Shown piece by piece: positions 18,933 to 25,771 of a DNA stretch of 64,000 nt. Numbering within the stretch: the first letter of the stretch is position 1; each line of letters opens with the position of its first letter. A program made the translations under genes and the position numbers. The DNA comes from Rhodoferax sp. TS-BS-61-7 (GTDB lineage Bacteria > Pseudomonadota > Gammaproteobacteria > Burkholderiales > Burkholderiaceae_C). The DNA lies in the NCBI RefSeq assembly GCF_002943465.1, contig NZ_PTQY01000007.1, positions 186,001 to 250,000 of the forward strand, read 5' to 3'. The notes beneath the pieces were generated by a model. It did no database searches. It was not told the origin of the DNA and saw nothing but the letters and a program-made list of their open reading frames with translations.

Positions 18933-19149
18933 TCAGAACCTCCCGCTGCGGGTACGCCTTGCCGCCGGAGCTGAACGACGAGGTATCCGCCACCCAGTCG
19001 CGCTGCGCGCGGGCGTAGGCGTCGTCGTGCTGCATCTTGTCGGTCAACATCTCACCCACCAGCCGCGACACACTGGTATTACGCTTGGCCGCCTCAATGC
19101 GCACCCACTCCAGCGTGGCGTCTTCGACGGTGATGGTGACGTTTTTCAT
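18925..19149 (-). CDS. Ribbon-helix-helix antitoxin (VapB-like)
   Basis: A 74-residue protein with an N-terminal ribbon-helix-helix pattern (MKNVTITVEDATLEWVRIEA, then TSVSRLVGEML), typical of CopG/Arc-type antitoxins that bind DNA and neutralise their toxin through the C-terminal part. It overlaps the PIN toxin gene by eight bases. Palindromic sequences just upstream of its ATG look like its own operator. The assignment as antitoxin rests on fold pattern and gene pairing. Confidence 0.82.
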   Translation of the reverse strand: MKNVTITVEDATLEWVRIEAAKRNTSVSRLVGEMLTDKMQHDDAYARAQRDWVADTSSFSSGGKAYPQREVLNG

Positions 19150-19163
19150 CTTGAATGCAGTTT

Positions 19164-19194
19164 ACACGAATTTCGTGTTGCACTGAATTCGTGT
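19164..19194 (-). promoter_or_regulatory. Probable vapBC operator
   Basis: ACACGAA (19164-19170), one base, then TTCGTGT (19172-19178) is a perfect palindrome. TTCGTGT occurs again 16 bases further on, at 19188-19194. The sites lie 15-45 bases upstream of the antitoxin ATG, where an autoregulating ribbon-helix-helix protein would bind. Confidence 0.6.
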
Positions 19195-19288
19195 GAATTG
19201 AAGTCAATTTATCGGTCCGGGCAAATGCGCAAGGCTCAAACGCCCCGCGCTATAGTGCGGCGAAAACAAAGAACGGGAGGGTAGAAAA

Positions 19289-19441
19289 ATGATGGTCATC
19301 CAAGCGCCAAAGCGCGCCCAGAGGCTGCCCGGTTTCCCGCTATCTTTATATGAGCATCTTGCGCATATTCCACGAGGGCTGGAGGCCAATTTGGCGGGTA
19401 ACCTTGCCAGAATATCCCGCAGTTTTTGCGGCATACATTGA
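19289..19441 (+). CDS. Possible 50-residue ORF containing repeat copy D
   Basis: An ATG with GGGAGG eight bases upstream opens a 51-codon frame (MMVIQAPKRAQRLPGFPLSL and onward) that reads straight through repeat copy D and ends in ...RSFCGIH. A TATAGT sequence lies at 19251-19256. The strong ribosome-binding site favours translation. The repeat-derived second half and the lack of a recognisable family argue against a conserved protein. It could be a decayed gene truncated by the repeat. Confidence 0.25.
   Translation: MMVIQAPKRAQRLPGFPLSLYEHLAHIPRGLEANLAGNLARISRSFCGIH
19339..19396 (+). repeat. Interspersed repeat, copy D (inside the accessory island)
   Basis: Repeat copy with GCTATCTTTATATGAGCATC, then TTGCGCATAT and GAGGGCTGGAGGCCAATTTGG. 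It lies in the non-coding stretch between vapBC and the cassette cluster. Its presence in the island shows the repeat family moved into, or arrived with, the accessory DNA. Confidence 0.75.
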
Positions 19442-19517
19442 GGTCGATCGACGTATAGAACAGTGGCGCTAGCACACATACTGGGTATTTATACAGTAAT
19501 GCTTTTCTGATAGCGTG

Positions 19518-19582
19518 CGTAGCTGTGTCACAGCGCACGGACAAAAGCGAGCTTTTGACACGGACGAAGTGACACAGCTACG
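19518..19582. repeat. Long inverted repeat with a nested hairpin
   Basis: CGTAGCTGTGTCAC (19518-19531) and GTGACACAGCTACG (19569-19582) are perfect 14-bp inverted repeats. Between them, CAAAAGC (19542-19548) and GCTTTTG (19551-19557) form an inner hairpin. CGTGCG/CGCACG (19514-19519, 19534-19539) offers an alternative pairing. The region 19442-19659 holds no credible gene, and this structure is its main feature. It lacks the R-boxes of attC sites. It could be a terminator, a recombination site or a structured RNA. Confidence 0.6.
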
Positions 19583-19659
19583 TAGGCTGTTGACCAAAAA
19601 AGGGACGGTTGTGAATAGACAGAATACGCGCCAAGAGGTGTTGCGATACGCGACAGACC

Positions 19660-19714
19660 GCCTCAACCGTACGGACACCCGCTACGCGTGTGCCGCACAT
19701 TTCCAACGTTGGGC
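19660..19714 (+). other. Candidate attC site 1
   Basis: The R' box GTTGGGC (19708-19714) fits the consensus GTTRRRY, and the opposite box is a weaker CCTCAAC (19661-19667). Between them GG-ACA-CGC pairs with GCG-TGT-CC around a TAC loop, with unpaired bases as in folded attC sites. The first cassette ATG follows nine bases after the R' box. Confidence 0.55.
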
Positions 19715-19722
19715 CGCACGCC

Positions 19723-20016
19723 ATGCAAATTGATCCTCCTACCTGGGCCCTGCGCGGGGTTCGCTGCGAGTGCTGCTCAGGGCAAGGTGCCTTGTGCTTC
19801 TCCGCATGTCCAGACTGCCATGCGGTCGTGCTGATTTGCGACGAAGTCGGCACCGTTTTCCAGTACCCAAAGAATCTTGAATCCGCCGTCTATGGCGGAT
19901 TGGATGATCCGAATTGCCGTTGCCCGCGCTGTGCCGGCAAAGTGGTCTCGAAGTTCCGAAACGCCTCTGCCGAAGAAATACAGGATGCTGGGTTCCCGGT
20001 TGGTTCGTATGAATGA
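19723..20016 (+). CDS. Cassette-encoded small cysteine-rich (zinc-ribbon-like) protein
   Basis: A 97-residue protein with three cysteine clusters: CECC near residue 15, CPDC near 30 and CRCPRC near 69. The clusters suggest a zinc-binding fold, and I do not recognise the family. The ATG at 19723 is preferred over an upstream GTG (19690) because it follows the R' box of attC 1, where cassette genes begin. The stop lies ten bases before attC 2. Its dispersion as a gene cassette implies an adaptive but unknown role. Confidence 0.72.
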   Translation: MQIDPPTWALRGVRCECCSGQGALCFSACPDCHAVVLICDEVGTVFQYPKNLESAVYGGLDDPNCRCPRCAGKVVSKFRNASAEEIQDAGFPVGSYE

Positions 20017-20025
20017 TCTGTTGCT

Positions 20026-20082
20026 GCCCAACCCTACGTTGCAGCGGACGGCTACGCCGCCCGCTGAGCTTTGACGTTAGAA
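20026..20082 (+). other. attC site 2
   Basis: The boxes GCCCAAC (20026-20032) and GTTAGAA (20076-20082) bracket a clear hairpin. CAGCGG (20042-20047) pairs with CCGCTG (20061-20066), and CGGC (20049-20052) with GCCG (20056-20059), around TAC with one A/C mismatch. Size, box sequence and structure all match integron attC sites. This is the best-formed of the three. Confidence 0.8.
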
Positions 20083-20087
20083 GGCGC

Positions 20088-20573
20088 ATGCACTCTTCGA
20101 TCTATCAAAGCTGGGGTGAGAAAGCTGCAGGCAACGCTAAGTCGCTCGCAACAGAGTCTCGTCTTCTCTTCGAGGCGAAGCATTTGCCGCGCGCCTACTA
20201 TCTTGCCCACATGTCAACGGAGGAGTCAGCAAAGAGCATTCTGCTGCGGACCATGAGCATCTCAGGAACGCCTGAGAGCGAGATCCCAAAGGTCACCAAG
20301 CTTCTCCGAGATCACAAGAAGAAGATTGAGTTTCTCGTAACCTATGCAGCCAGTTTGTCTGAAGAACTGCAAGCGCAGATTGGGGAACTGCAGGAAAGCC
20401 TGATAGACCACATCAACGATCTCAAGAACGACACGATGTATGTGTCATGCAAGGCCAAGTCTGCTGTTTCTCCCGAAGAGAAGGTCGCGGCCCTCGATAT
20501 TGAGCAATATGTCCAGCTCGCGGAGGCTCTATCGCAGCACGCCGTGCGCCTTCTAACCCTTCCATCGAGCTGA
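20088..20573 (+). CDS. Cassette-encoded AbiV/HEPN-like protein (possible phage-defence protein)
   Basis: A 161-residue, largely helical protein. The segment ESRLLFEAKHLPRAYYLAHM followed by STEESAKSILL matches the pattern seen in HEPN-type AbiV abortive-infection proteins, in which an EE(S/G)AK motif follows an alpha-helical A..L...A..LA repeat. A basic stretch RDHKKKIEFL follows. The ATG lies five bases after the R' box of attC 2, and the TGA stop falls inside attC 3, so the gene is a complete cassette. AbiV proteins block phage translation in lactococci. That role is inferred here by resemblance only. Confidence 0.68.
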   Translation: MHSSIYQSWGEKAAGNAKSLATESRLLFEAKHLPRAYYLAHMSTEESAKSILLRTMSISGTPESEIPKVTKLLRDHKKKIEFLVTYAASLSEELQAQIGELQESLIDHINDLKNDTMYVSCKAKSAVSPEEKVAALDIEQYVQLAEALSQHAVRLLTLPSS

Positions 20574-20616
20574 CATGCCCCGGCAAGCCGGGTCACGCTC
20601 ATGTCAAACATAAAAC
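20551..20616 (+). other. attC site 3 with a degenerate R' box
   Basis: TTCTAAC (20551-20557) is the exact complement of the R' box of attC 2. The stem is well formed: GACATG (20572-20577) with CATGTC (20600-20605), and CCCGGC (20579-20584) with GCCGGG (20587-20592) around AA. The expected GTTRRRY is replaced by ATAAAAC (20610-20616), two mismatches, which would probably weaken recombination. Confidence 0.65.
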
Positions 20617-20620
20617 ACCC

Positions 20621-20974
20621 ATGCGGTCAAAACTCGCCGCGCGAGTCGTCTTCGCATCCCCACTTCTTGCGCTTGCAGGCCAATGGGAAATTTGCGACTA
20701 CACCGTCCAAATAGAAAGCTCTGCGCTATCGGGCGTGCGCGCCACGGTGAAAGAAGCCGCCCTCAAAAATCCGGAGTTGTGCGAAAAAGCCGGCGCTAGC
20801 CTGAGCTTCGCGCCCGAGTCTGAGGACTACCAAAGCGTGCTTGCTAGGAAGCGCTGGCCCCAGGTGAGGACTACCGCGGCACTGCGACACCGTCAGTTGA
20901 CGGGGTTTTGCAAGCGTGACGGCGATACCCAGCCATGCACGATCCAGCATTACTCTGTCTTGCCCCACAGATAG
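20621..20974 (+). CDS. Hypothetical exported protein, possible third cassette gene
   Basis: A 117-residue protein with a probable signal peptide (MRSKLAARVVFASPLLALAG) and four cysteines in the mature part (near residues 25, 54, 97 and 106), suggesting disulfide bonds in the periplasm. I do not recognise the family. The ATG begins four bases after attC 3, the usual cassette position, but no attC was found downstream of its stop. The 131 bp after it, up to the next gene end, show nothing recognisable. Confidence 0.6.
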   Translation: MRSKLAARVVFASPLLALAGQWEICDYTVQIESSALSGVRATVKEAALKNPELCEKAGASLSFAPESEDYQSVLARKRWPQVRTTAALRHRQLTGFCKRDGDTQPCTIQHYSVLPHR

Positions 20975-21105
20975 TCCCTCCCGCTGCGGGCTGAGGTGGG
21001 TGCCATCGTTGCCGGTGGATTGCTGCTGTTGGCAACATCCAAGCGCAGCTGAGCCTGCACGCTGCCCACCTTGCTACCCGCGCCCAGAGCCCAGGTGCTC
21101 GCCAA

Positions 21106-21504
21106 TTAACAGGGGTACACCGTCGCCAGCGCGTTGGTCAGCACCAGCTGCACCGGGAAGTCCGCCTCGTACACATCGGCATTGCGCTTGAGTTCTGCGG
21201 TGTAAAGGCTTTTGGCCATGCTGGGTTCCAGACGTCGCCCATTGAGGCAGATACTGGGCTTGCCGCCGTCGCGCACAGCTTGGTTGTGCGCTTCTACCGC
21301 ACCTTCCATGACGCCGACCAGGTAATAGTCGGTGTAGGTGCTGCCCAGCTTTTCTTTCTTCTCCAGCGTGCGCATTTCGCGGATGGTCATGGCCTGAGCC
21401 GCAACCATGCAGCCTGCGATGAGAACCAGCGCCGTGGCGGCGCGACAAAGGAAGGGGCGGGGTGAAGGTGTGTGCATGGGAGTTGGTCGTCCGTCTGCAC
21501 GCAT
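21106..21504 (-). CDS. Exported Rap1a/Tai-like small protein
   Basis: A protein of up to 132 residues with a signal peptide ending near MVAAQA. Its C-terminal pattern is a G-rich helix (YYLVGVMEGAVEAH), an internal SICLNGR and a closing LTNALATVYPC. This resembles the Rap1a/Tai family, which includes type VI secretion immunity proteins. The first ATG lies two bases after the hisD stop, implying coupled translation. A second ATG at 21477 gives a more normal signal peptide but no ribosome-binding site. No effector gene is visible nearby. Function is unknown. Confidence 0.65.
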   Translation of the reverse strand: MRADGRPTPMHTPSPRPFLCRAATALVLIAGCMVAAQAMTIREMRTLEKKEKLGSTYTDYYLVGVMEGAVEAHNQAVRDGGKPSICLNGRRLEPSMAKSLYTAELKRNADVYEADFPVQLVLTNALATVYPC

Positions 21505-21506
21505 TC

Positions 21507-22823
21507 TTACTTCAATCGCATTTCCGCCGCACGCGCGTGGGCTTGCAGGCCTTCGCCATGCGCCAGCACCGAGGCAATCTGACCCAGCGCCTGCGCGCCC
21601 TGCTCGCTCACCTCGATGAGGCTGCTGCGCTTCTGGAAGTCGTACACGCCCAGCGGGCTGCTGAAGCGCGCCGTGCCACTGGTGGGCAACACGTGGTTGG
21701 GGCCGGCGCAGTAGTCGCCCAGGCTCTCAGAGGTGTAGGCACCCAGGAAGATCGCCCCGGCGTGTTTGAGCAACGGCTCCCACTTGTGGGGGTCGTTGCT
21801 GGACACTTCCAAATGCTCGGGCGCAATGCGGTTGCTGATCTCGCAGGCCTCTTCCATGCTGCGCGTGTGGATCAACGCGCCGCGGCCGGTCAGGCTCTTG
21901 GCAATGATCTCGGCGCGCGGCATCTCGTTCAACAGGCGGTTGATGCTGGCCTGCACTTGGGCGATGTAGGCCGCATCGGGGCACAGCAGGATACTTTGCG
22001 CTAGCTCGTCGTGCTCGGCCTGGCTGAACAGGTCCATGGCCACCCAGTCGGGCGGCGTGCTGCCGTCGGCCAGCACCAGAATTTCGCTGGGGCCGGCAAT
22101 CATGTCGATGCCCACGATGCCAAACACGCGGCGCTTGGCGGCGGCCACATAGGCGTTGCCGGGGCCGGTGATCTTGTGCACGGCGGGAATGCTCTCGGTG
22201 CCATAGGCCAGCGCGGCCACGGCCTGCGCACCACCGATGGTGAAGGCGCGGGTCACGCCGGCCACATAGGCGGCGGCCAGCACCAGGGCGTTCTTCTCGC
22301 CCTTGGGCGTTGGCACGACCATGATGATTTCGCCCACACCGGCCACGTGGGCGGGAATGGCGTTCATCAACACGCTGGACGGGTAAGCCGCCTTGCCGCC
22401 GGGTACATAAATGCCCACGCGGTCCAGCGGGGTGACCTTTTGGCCCAAGAGTGTGCCATCTTCGTCGCGGTAGCTCCAGCTCTCGCCAGACGCTTTTTTC
22501 TGCGCCTCGTGGTAACTACGCACACGTTTGGCAGCGGCTTCCAGAGCAGTGCGCTGTGCGGCGGGAATGCTGTCAAACGCGGCCTTGAGTTCAGCCTGCG
22601 TCAGCTCCAGTGCCTGCATGGTGGGCACGGTCAGACCGTCAAAGCGCGCCGTGTACTCCAGCACGGCAGCATCGCCCCGCTGCTGCACGTCCGCGAGGAT
22701 GTCGGCCACGCGCTGCTCGATGGCCGCATCGGTATCGGCAGACCAGTGCAGGCGCGCCTTGAAATCGGCATCAAAAGTGGCACTAGCGCTTGATAGATAT
22801 GCGGGAGCAGCTACAAAAGTCAT
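21507..22823 (-). CDS. hisD: Histidinol dehydrogenase HisD
   Basis: HisD oxidises histidinol twice with NAD to give histidine. The 438-residue zinc enzyme shows [20 protein letters not shown], the [12 protein letters not shown] stretch, [21 protein letters not shown] and the C-terminal [12 protein letters not shown]. The ATG lies 17 bp after hisG but has no visible Shine-Dalgarno sequence. The first 17 codons ([17 protein letters not shown]) coincide with a reverse-strand copy of the interspersed repeat, which may have supplied the start codon. The conserved enzyme begins after that point. Confidence 0.96.
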   Translation of the reverse strand: MTFVAAPAYLSSASATFDADFKARLHWSADTDAAIEQRVADILADVQQRGDAAVLEYTARFDGLTVPTMQALELTQAELKAAFDSIPAAQRTALEAAAKRVRSYHEAQKKASGESWSYRDEDGTLLGQKVTPLDRVGIYVPGGKAAYPSSVLMNAIPAHVAGVGEIIMVVPTPKGEKNALVLAAAYVAGVTRAFTIGGAQAVAALAYGTESIPAVHKITGPGNAYVAAAKRRVFGIVGIDMIAGPSEILVLADGSTPPDWVAMDLFSQAEHDELAQSILLCPDAAYIAQVQASINRLLNEMPRAEIIAKSLTGRGALIHTRSMEEACEISNRIAPEHLEVSSNDPHKWEPLLKHAGAIFLGAYTSESLGDYCAGPNHVLPTSGTARFSSPLGVYDFQKRSSLIEVSEQGAQALGQIASVLAHGEGLQAHARAAEMRLK

Positions 22824-22826
22824 AGC
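22771..22826 (-). repeat. Interspersed repeat, copy E (overlapping the start of hisD)
   Basis: On the minus strand, GCTATGACTTTTGTAGCTGC followed by TCCCGCATAT and AAGCGCTAGTGCCACTTTTGA follows the repeat layout without gaps. I count 39 of 56 positions identical to copy G. The ATG inside GCTATGAC is the hisD start codon. Unlike the other copies it is read as protein for nearly its whole length. Confidence 0.6.
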
Positions 22827-22840
22827 AATGTCACGTCGGG

Positions 22841-23491
22841 TTACTGGCCCACCGCGCCGGCAAAGGCGTCGATGATTTTGCGGATGGGTTCTTGTTTGAG
22901 CTTCAGCGCGGCCTGGTTCACCACCAGGCGCGAGCTGATGTCCATGATGCGTTCCACCTCCACCAGGTGGTTGGCCTTGAGCGTGTTGCCGGTGGACACC
23001 AGATCGACGATCGCATCGGCAAGCCCCACCAGGGGCGCCAGCTCCATGCTGCCATAAAGCTTGATCAGGTCCACGTGCACGCCCTTGCTGGCAAAAAACT
23101 CGCGCGCAATCGCCACGTATTTGGTCGCCACCTTGAGGCGCGAGCCCTGCTTGACGGCAGACGCATAGTCAAAGTCGGCCCGCACGGCCACGCTGATGCG
23201 GCACTTGGCAATCTGCAAATCCAGCGGCTGGTACAGGCCCTGGCTGCCATGCTCCAGCAACGTGTCCTTGCCGGTAATGCCGAGGTCGGCACCGCCGTAC
23301 TGCACATAGGTGGGCACGTCGGTGGCGCGCACCACCAGCACGCGTACGTTGGGCTGGTTGGTGTCCAGAATCAGCTTGCGCGATTTTTCCGGGTCGTCCA
23401 GCACCTCGATACCGGCGGCCTTGAGCAAGGGCACGGTTTCTTCAAAGATGCGGCCCTTGGACAGGGCGAGTGTGATCATGTCGGTAGCCAT
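22841..23491 (-). CDS. hisG: ATP phosphoribosyltransferase HisG (short form)
   Basis: HisG catalyses the first, feedback-controlled step of histidine synthesis, joining PRPP to ATP. At 216 residues it is the short form without the C-terminal regulatory domain, which in known systems needs the HisZ regulatory subunit, not encoded in this window. Motifs include [23 protein letters not shown] and the PRPP loop [14 protein letters not shown]. Its ATG directly abuts the murA stop (TAAATG), so translation is coupled. Confidence 0.96.
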   Translation of the reverse strand: MATDMITLALSKGRIFEETVPLLKAAGIEVLDDPEKSRKLILDTNQPNVRVLVVRATDVPTYVQYGGADLGITGKDTLLEHGSQGLYQPLDLQIAKCRISVAVRADFDYASAVKQGSRLKVATKYVAIAREFFASKGVHVDLIKLYGSMELAPLVGLADAIVDLVSTGNTLKANHLVEVERIMDISSRLVVNQAALKLKQEPIRKIIDAFAGAVGQ

Positions 23492-24757
23492 TTACGTCAG
23501 TCTTTCAATGTCTGCGCCAATGCCGCGCAGCTTGGCTTCCATCTGGTCGTAACCGCGGTCCAGGTGGTAGATGCGGTCCACCATGGTCTCGCCCTCTGCC
23601 ACCAGGCCGGCAATCACCAGGCTGGCCGAGGCGCGCAGGTCGGTAGCCATCACCGTGGCACCCGACAGTTTGGGCACGCCTTCAATCACCGACACCTTGC
23701 CGTCGATCTGGATGTGCGCGCCCAGGCGCACCAGCTCGTTGACGTGCATGAAGCGGTTCTCGAAGATCGTCTCGGTCACCTTGCTGGCACCGTGCGAAAT
23801 GGCGTTGAGCGCCATGAACTGCGCCTGCATGTCGGTGGGGAAGCCCGGGTACTCGGTGGTGCGGAAGCTCTGCGCCTTGAGGCGGCCTTGCGACTGCACG
23901 CGGATGCCCCCGGCTATGGCTTCCACCGTGGCCCCAGCGTCACGCAGCTTGTCGATCACCGCATCCAGATGGTCGGCACGGCCATGCTTGAGCACCACGT
24001 CACCACCCGTGGCGGCCACGGCGCACAGAAAAGTGCCGGTCTCGATGCGGTCCGCCACCACCTGGTGGGTACAGCCATGCAGCCTCTCCACGCCCTGGAT
24101 GCGGATGCGGCTGGTGCCGTGGCCTTCGATCTTGGCGCCCATCTTGATGAGCATTTCAGCCAAATCGGGAATCTCGGGCTCTTGCGCGGCGTTTTCCAAA
24201 ATGGTTTCGCCCTCGGCCAGGGCTGCCGCCATCAAGAAGTTCTCGGTGCCGGTCACCGTCACCATGTCGGTGGCAATGCGCGCGCCCTTCAGGCGGGTGC
24301 GGCCCTTGGGCAGCTTGGCGATCATGTAGCCGTGCTCGACCACAATCTCGGCGCCCATGGCGGTCAGGCCTTTCAGGTGCTGGTCTACCGGGCGCGAACC
24401 GATGGCGCAGCCACCGGGCAGAGACACGGTAGCCTCTCCAAAGCGCGCCAGCAGCGGGCCCAGCGCGAGCACCGAGGCGCGCATGGTTTTCACCAGCTCG
24501 TAGGGGGCTTCGGGTGCGCTCAGCGGGCCGGCATTGATATGCACAGCGCCATCCGCCCCCTGCTCTACCTGCACGCCCATGTTGCGGATCAGCGTGAGCA
24601 TGGTGGACACGTCTTGCAGGCGCGGCACGTTCAGCAGTGTGACCGGCTCGGCGGTCAGCAGGGTGGCGCACAGCTCGGGCAAGGCGGCGTTCTTGGCACC
24701 AGAAATTAGCACCTCGCCTTGCAAGGTGTTGCCACCACGGATCAGGAGTTTGTCCAT
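23492..24757 (-). CDS. murA: UDP-N-acetylglucosamine 1-carboxyvinyltransferase MurA
   Basis: MurA transfers enolpyruvate from PEP to UDP-GlcNAc, the first committed step of peptidoglycan synthesis. The 421-residue protein has the fosfomycin-target loop [19 protein letters not shown] with the active-site cysteine, so it should be fosfomycin-sensitive at the target. It begins [20 protein letters not shown] with the conserved [10 protein letters not shown] stretch. Its neighbours are a BolA gene upstream and hisG directly downstream, the normal Burkholderiales order. Confidence 0.97.
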   Translation of the reverse strand: MDKLLIRGGNTLQGEVLISGAKNAALPELCATLLTAEPVTLLNVPRLQDVSTMLTLIRNMGVQVEQGADGAVHINAGPLSAPEAPYELVKTMRASVLALGPLLARFGEATVSLPGGCAIGSRPVDQHLKGLTAMGAEIVVEHGYMIAKLPKGRTRLKGARIATDMVTVTGTENFLMAAALAEGETILENAAQEPEIPDLAEMLIKMGAKIEGHGTSRIRIQGVERLHGCTHQVVADRIETGTFLCAVAATGGDVVLKHGRADHLDAVIDKLRDAGATVEAIAGGIRVQSQGRLKAQSFRTTEYPGFPTDMQAQFMALNAISHGASKVTETIFENRFMHVNELVRLGAHIQIDGKVSVIEGVPKLSGATVMATDLRASASLVIAGLVAEGETMVDRIYHLDRGYDQMEAKLRGIGADIERLT

Positions 24758-24767
24758 ACAGAGTCGT

Positions 24768-25010
24768 TTACGCGGATTGCGCGGCCCACTCGGCCGGCGT
24801 ATAAGTTTTCATCGACAGGGCGTGCACTTCATCGGTGTGCATGCGGCTGCCCAGCGTGGCATACACCTGCTGGTGGCGCTGGATCAGGCGCTTGCCCTCG
24901 AACGCACTGGAGACGATGGTGGCGTACCAGTGGCGGCCATCGCCTTCAAGGGCACAGTGCTCGCAAGCAATGCCGGCGGTGATGAGGGCTTGGAGTTGGT
25001 CAGCAGTCAT
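24768..25010 (-). CDS. BolA/IbaG family protein
   Basis: An 80-residue BolA-fold protein. Relatives bind monothiol glutaredoxins and iron-sulfur clusters. The family features are the invariant [19 protein letters not shown] region and [18 protein letters not shown], followed by [16 protein letters not shown]. The position between an ABC exporter and murA matches ibaG (yrbA) of the mla-murA cluster. The ATG at 25010 lies five bases after the stop of the ABC permease gene. Longer frames upstream are not supported by homology. Confidence 0.92.
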   Translation of the reverse strand: MTADQLQALITAGIACEHCALEGDGRHWYATIVSSAFEGKRLIQRHQQVYATLGSRMHTDEVHALSMKTYTPAEWAAQSA

Positions 25011-25015
25011 AGAAA

Positions 25016-25771
25016 TCAGGAACGGATCTTGTAGCCGGTGCGCAGCAGGTGCACGGCAATGGCACTCACCACGGCCAGCGCGATGCCGACGATGCCCAGG
25101 CTGAGCCAAGGTGACACATCGCTCTGGCCGAAGAAGCCATAGCGGAAGCCGTCGATCATGTAGAAGAAGGGGTTGAGGTGGCTCACGCTTTGCCAAAAGG
25201 CGGGCAGCGAGTGGATGGAGTAAAACACGCCGCTCAAAAACGTCATGGGCATGATGATGAAGTTCTGGAAGGCAGCGAGCTGGTCAAACTTTTCAGCCCA
25301 CAGGCCGGCGATCAGACCCAAGGTACCCAACAGGGCTGCGCCCAGCAAGGCAAAGGCCAGAATCCACAGCGGCGCCACAAAGTGGATGGGGGTGAAGAAC
25401 ACGGTGACGAACATGACACCCGCCCCCACCACCAGCCCACGCGCAATGCTGGAGCCCACATAGGCAAAGAACCAGCTCCAGTGCGACAGCGGCGTGAGCA
25501 ACAGGAACACCAGGTTGCCCATGATCTTGCTCTGGATCAACGATGACGAGCTGTTGGCAAACGCGTTTTGCAAGACGCTCATCATCACCAAGCCCGGCAC
25601 CAAAAACGCGGTGTAGCTGATGGTGTCATAGACCTTCACGTGGTCGCCCAGTGCATGGCCAAAAATCATCAGGTACAGCAGGGCTGTCAATACCGGCGCC
25701 GCCACGGTCTGGAAACCGACTTTCCAGAAACGCAGGGTTTCCTTGTACAACAGGGTTTGCCAGCCGTTCAT
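25016..25771 (-). CDS. ABC-2 type transporter permease (YadH-like)
   Basis: A 251-residue integral membrane protein of the ABC-2 exporter class with about six hydrophobic segments. It carries the typical central region (SSSSLIQSKIMGNLVFLLLT) and a C-terminal FLSGVFYSIHSLPAFWQSVSHLNPFFYMIDG. Its start overlaps the ATPase gene by four bases, so the two form one transporter. The substrate is unknown. Close relatives are annotated as multidrug or lipid/polysaccharide exporters. It lies next to the mla genes in many Burkholderiales. Confidence 0.92.
   Translation of the reverse strand: MNGWQTLLYKETLRFWKVGFQTVAAPVLTALLYLMIFGHALGDHVKVYDTISYTAFLVPGLVMMSVLQNAFANSSSSLIQSKIMGNLVFLLLTPLSHWSWFFAYVGSSIARGLVVGAGVMFVTVFFTPIHFVAPLWILAFALLGAALLGTLGLIAGLWAEKFDQLAAFQNFIIMPMTFLSGVFYSIHSLPAFWQSVSHLNPFFYMIDGFRYGFFGQSDVSPWLSLGIVGIALAVVSAIAVHLLRTGYKIRS

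Larger units (their letters stand above)
19660..20974 (+). mobile_element. Integron-type gene-cassette cluster without an integrase (CALIN-like)
   Basis: Three attC-like sites (19660-19714, 20026-20082, 20551-20616) alternate with promoterless ORFs that all read the same way. Each ORF starts 4-9 bases after an R' box, and two end beside or inside the next attC. No tyrosine integrase gene is visible in the window, so this is a cassette cluster lacking its integrase. It lies inside the his operon, in the opposite orientation to it. The third site is degenerate at its R' box, so the last ORF may no longer be mobile. Confidence 0.72.

Noticed and set aside
19569..19593. GTTGACC after the 14-bp inverted repeat as an attC R' box
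   Set aside because: It differs from GTTRRRY at one position, and no matching opposite box precedes the structure. The perfect long stem is also unlike attC sites, which carry unpaired bases.
20975..21105. A fourth attC site downstream of the third cassette ORF
   Set aside because: No pair of complementary R boxes with a central hairpin could be found. The stretch reads partly as a short hydrophobic frame but has no start of its own.
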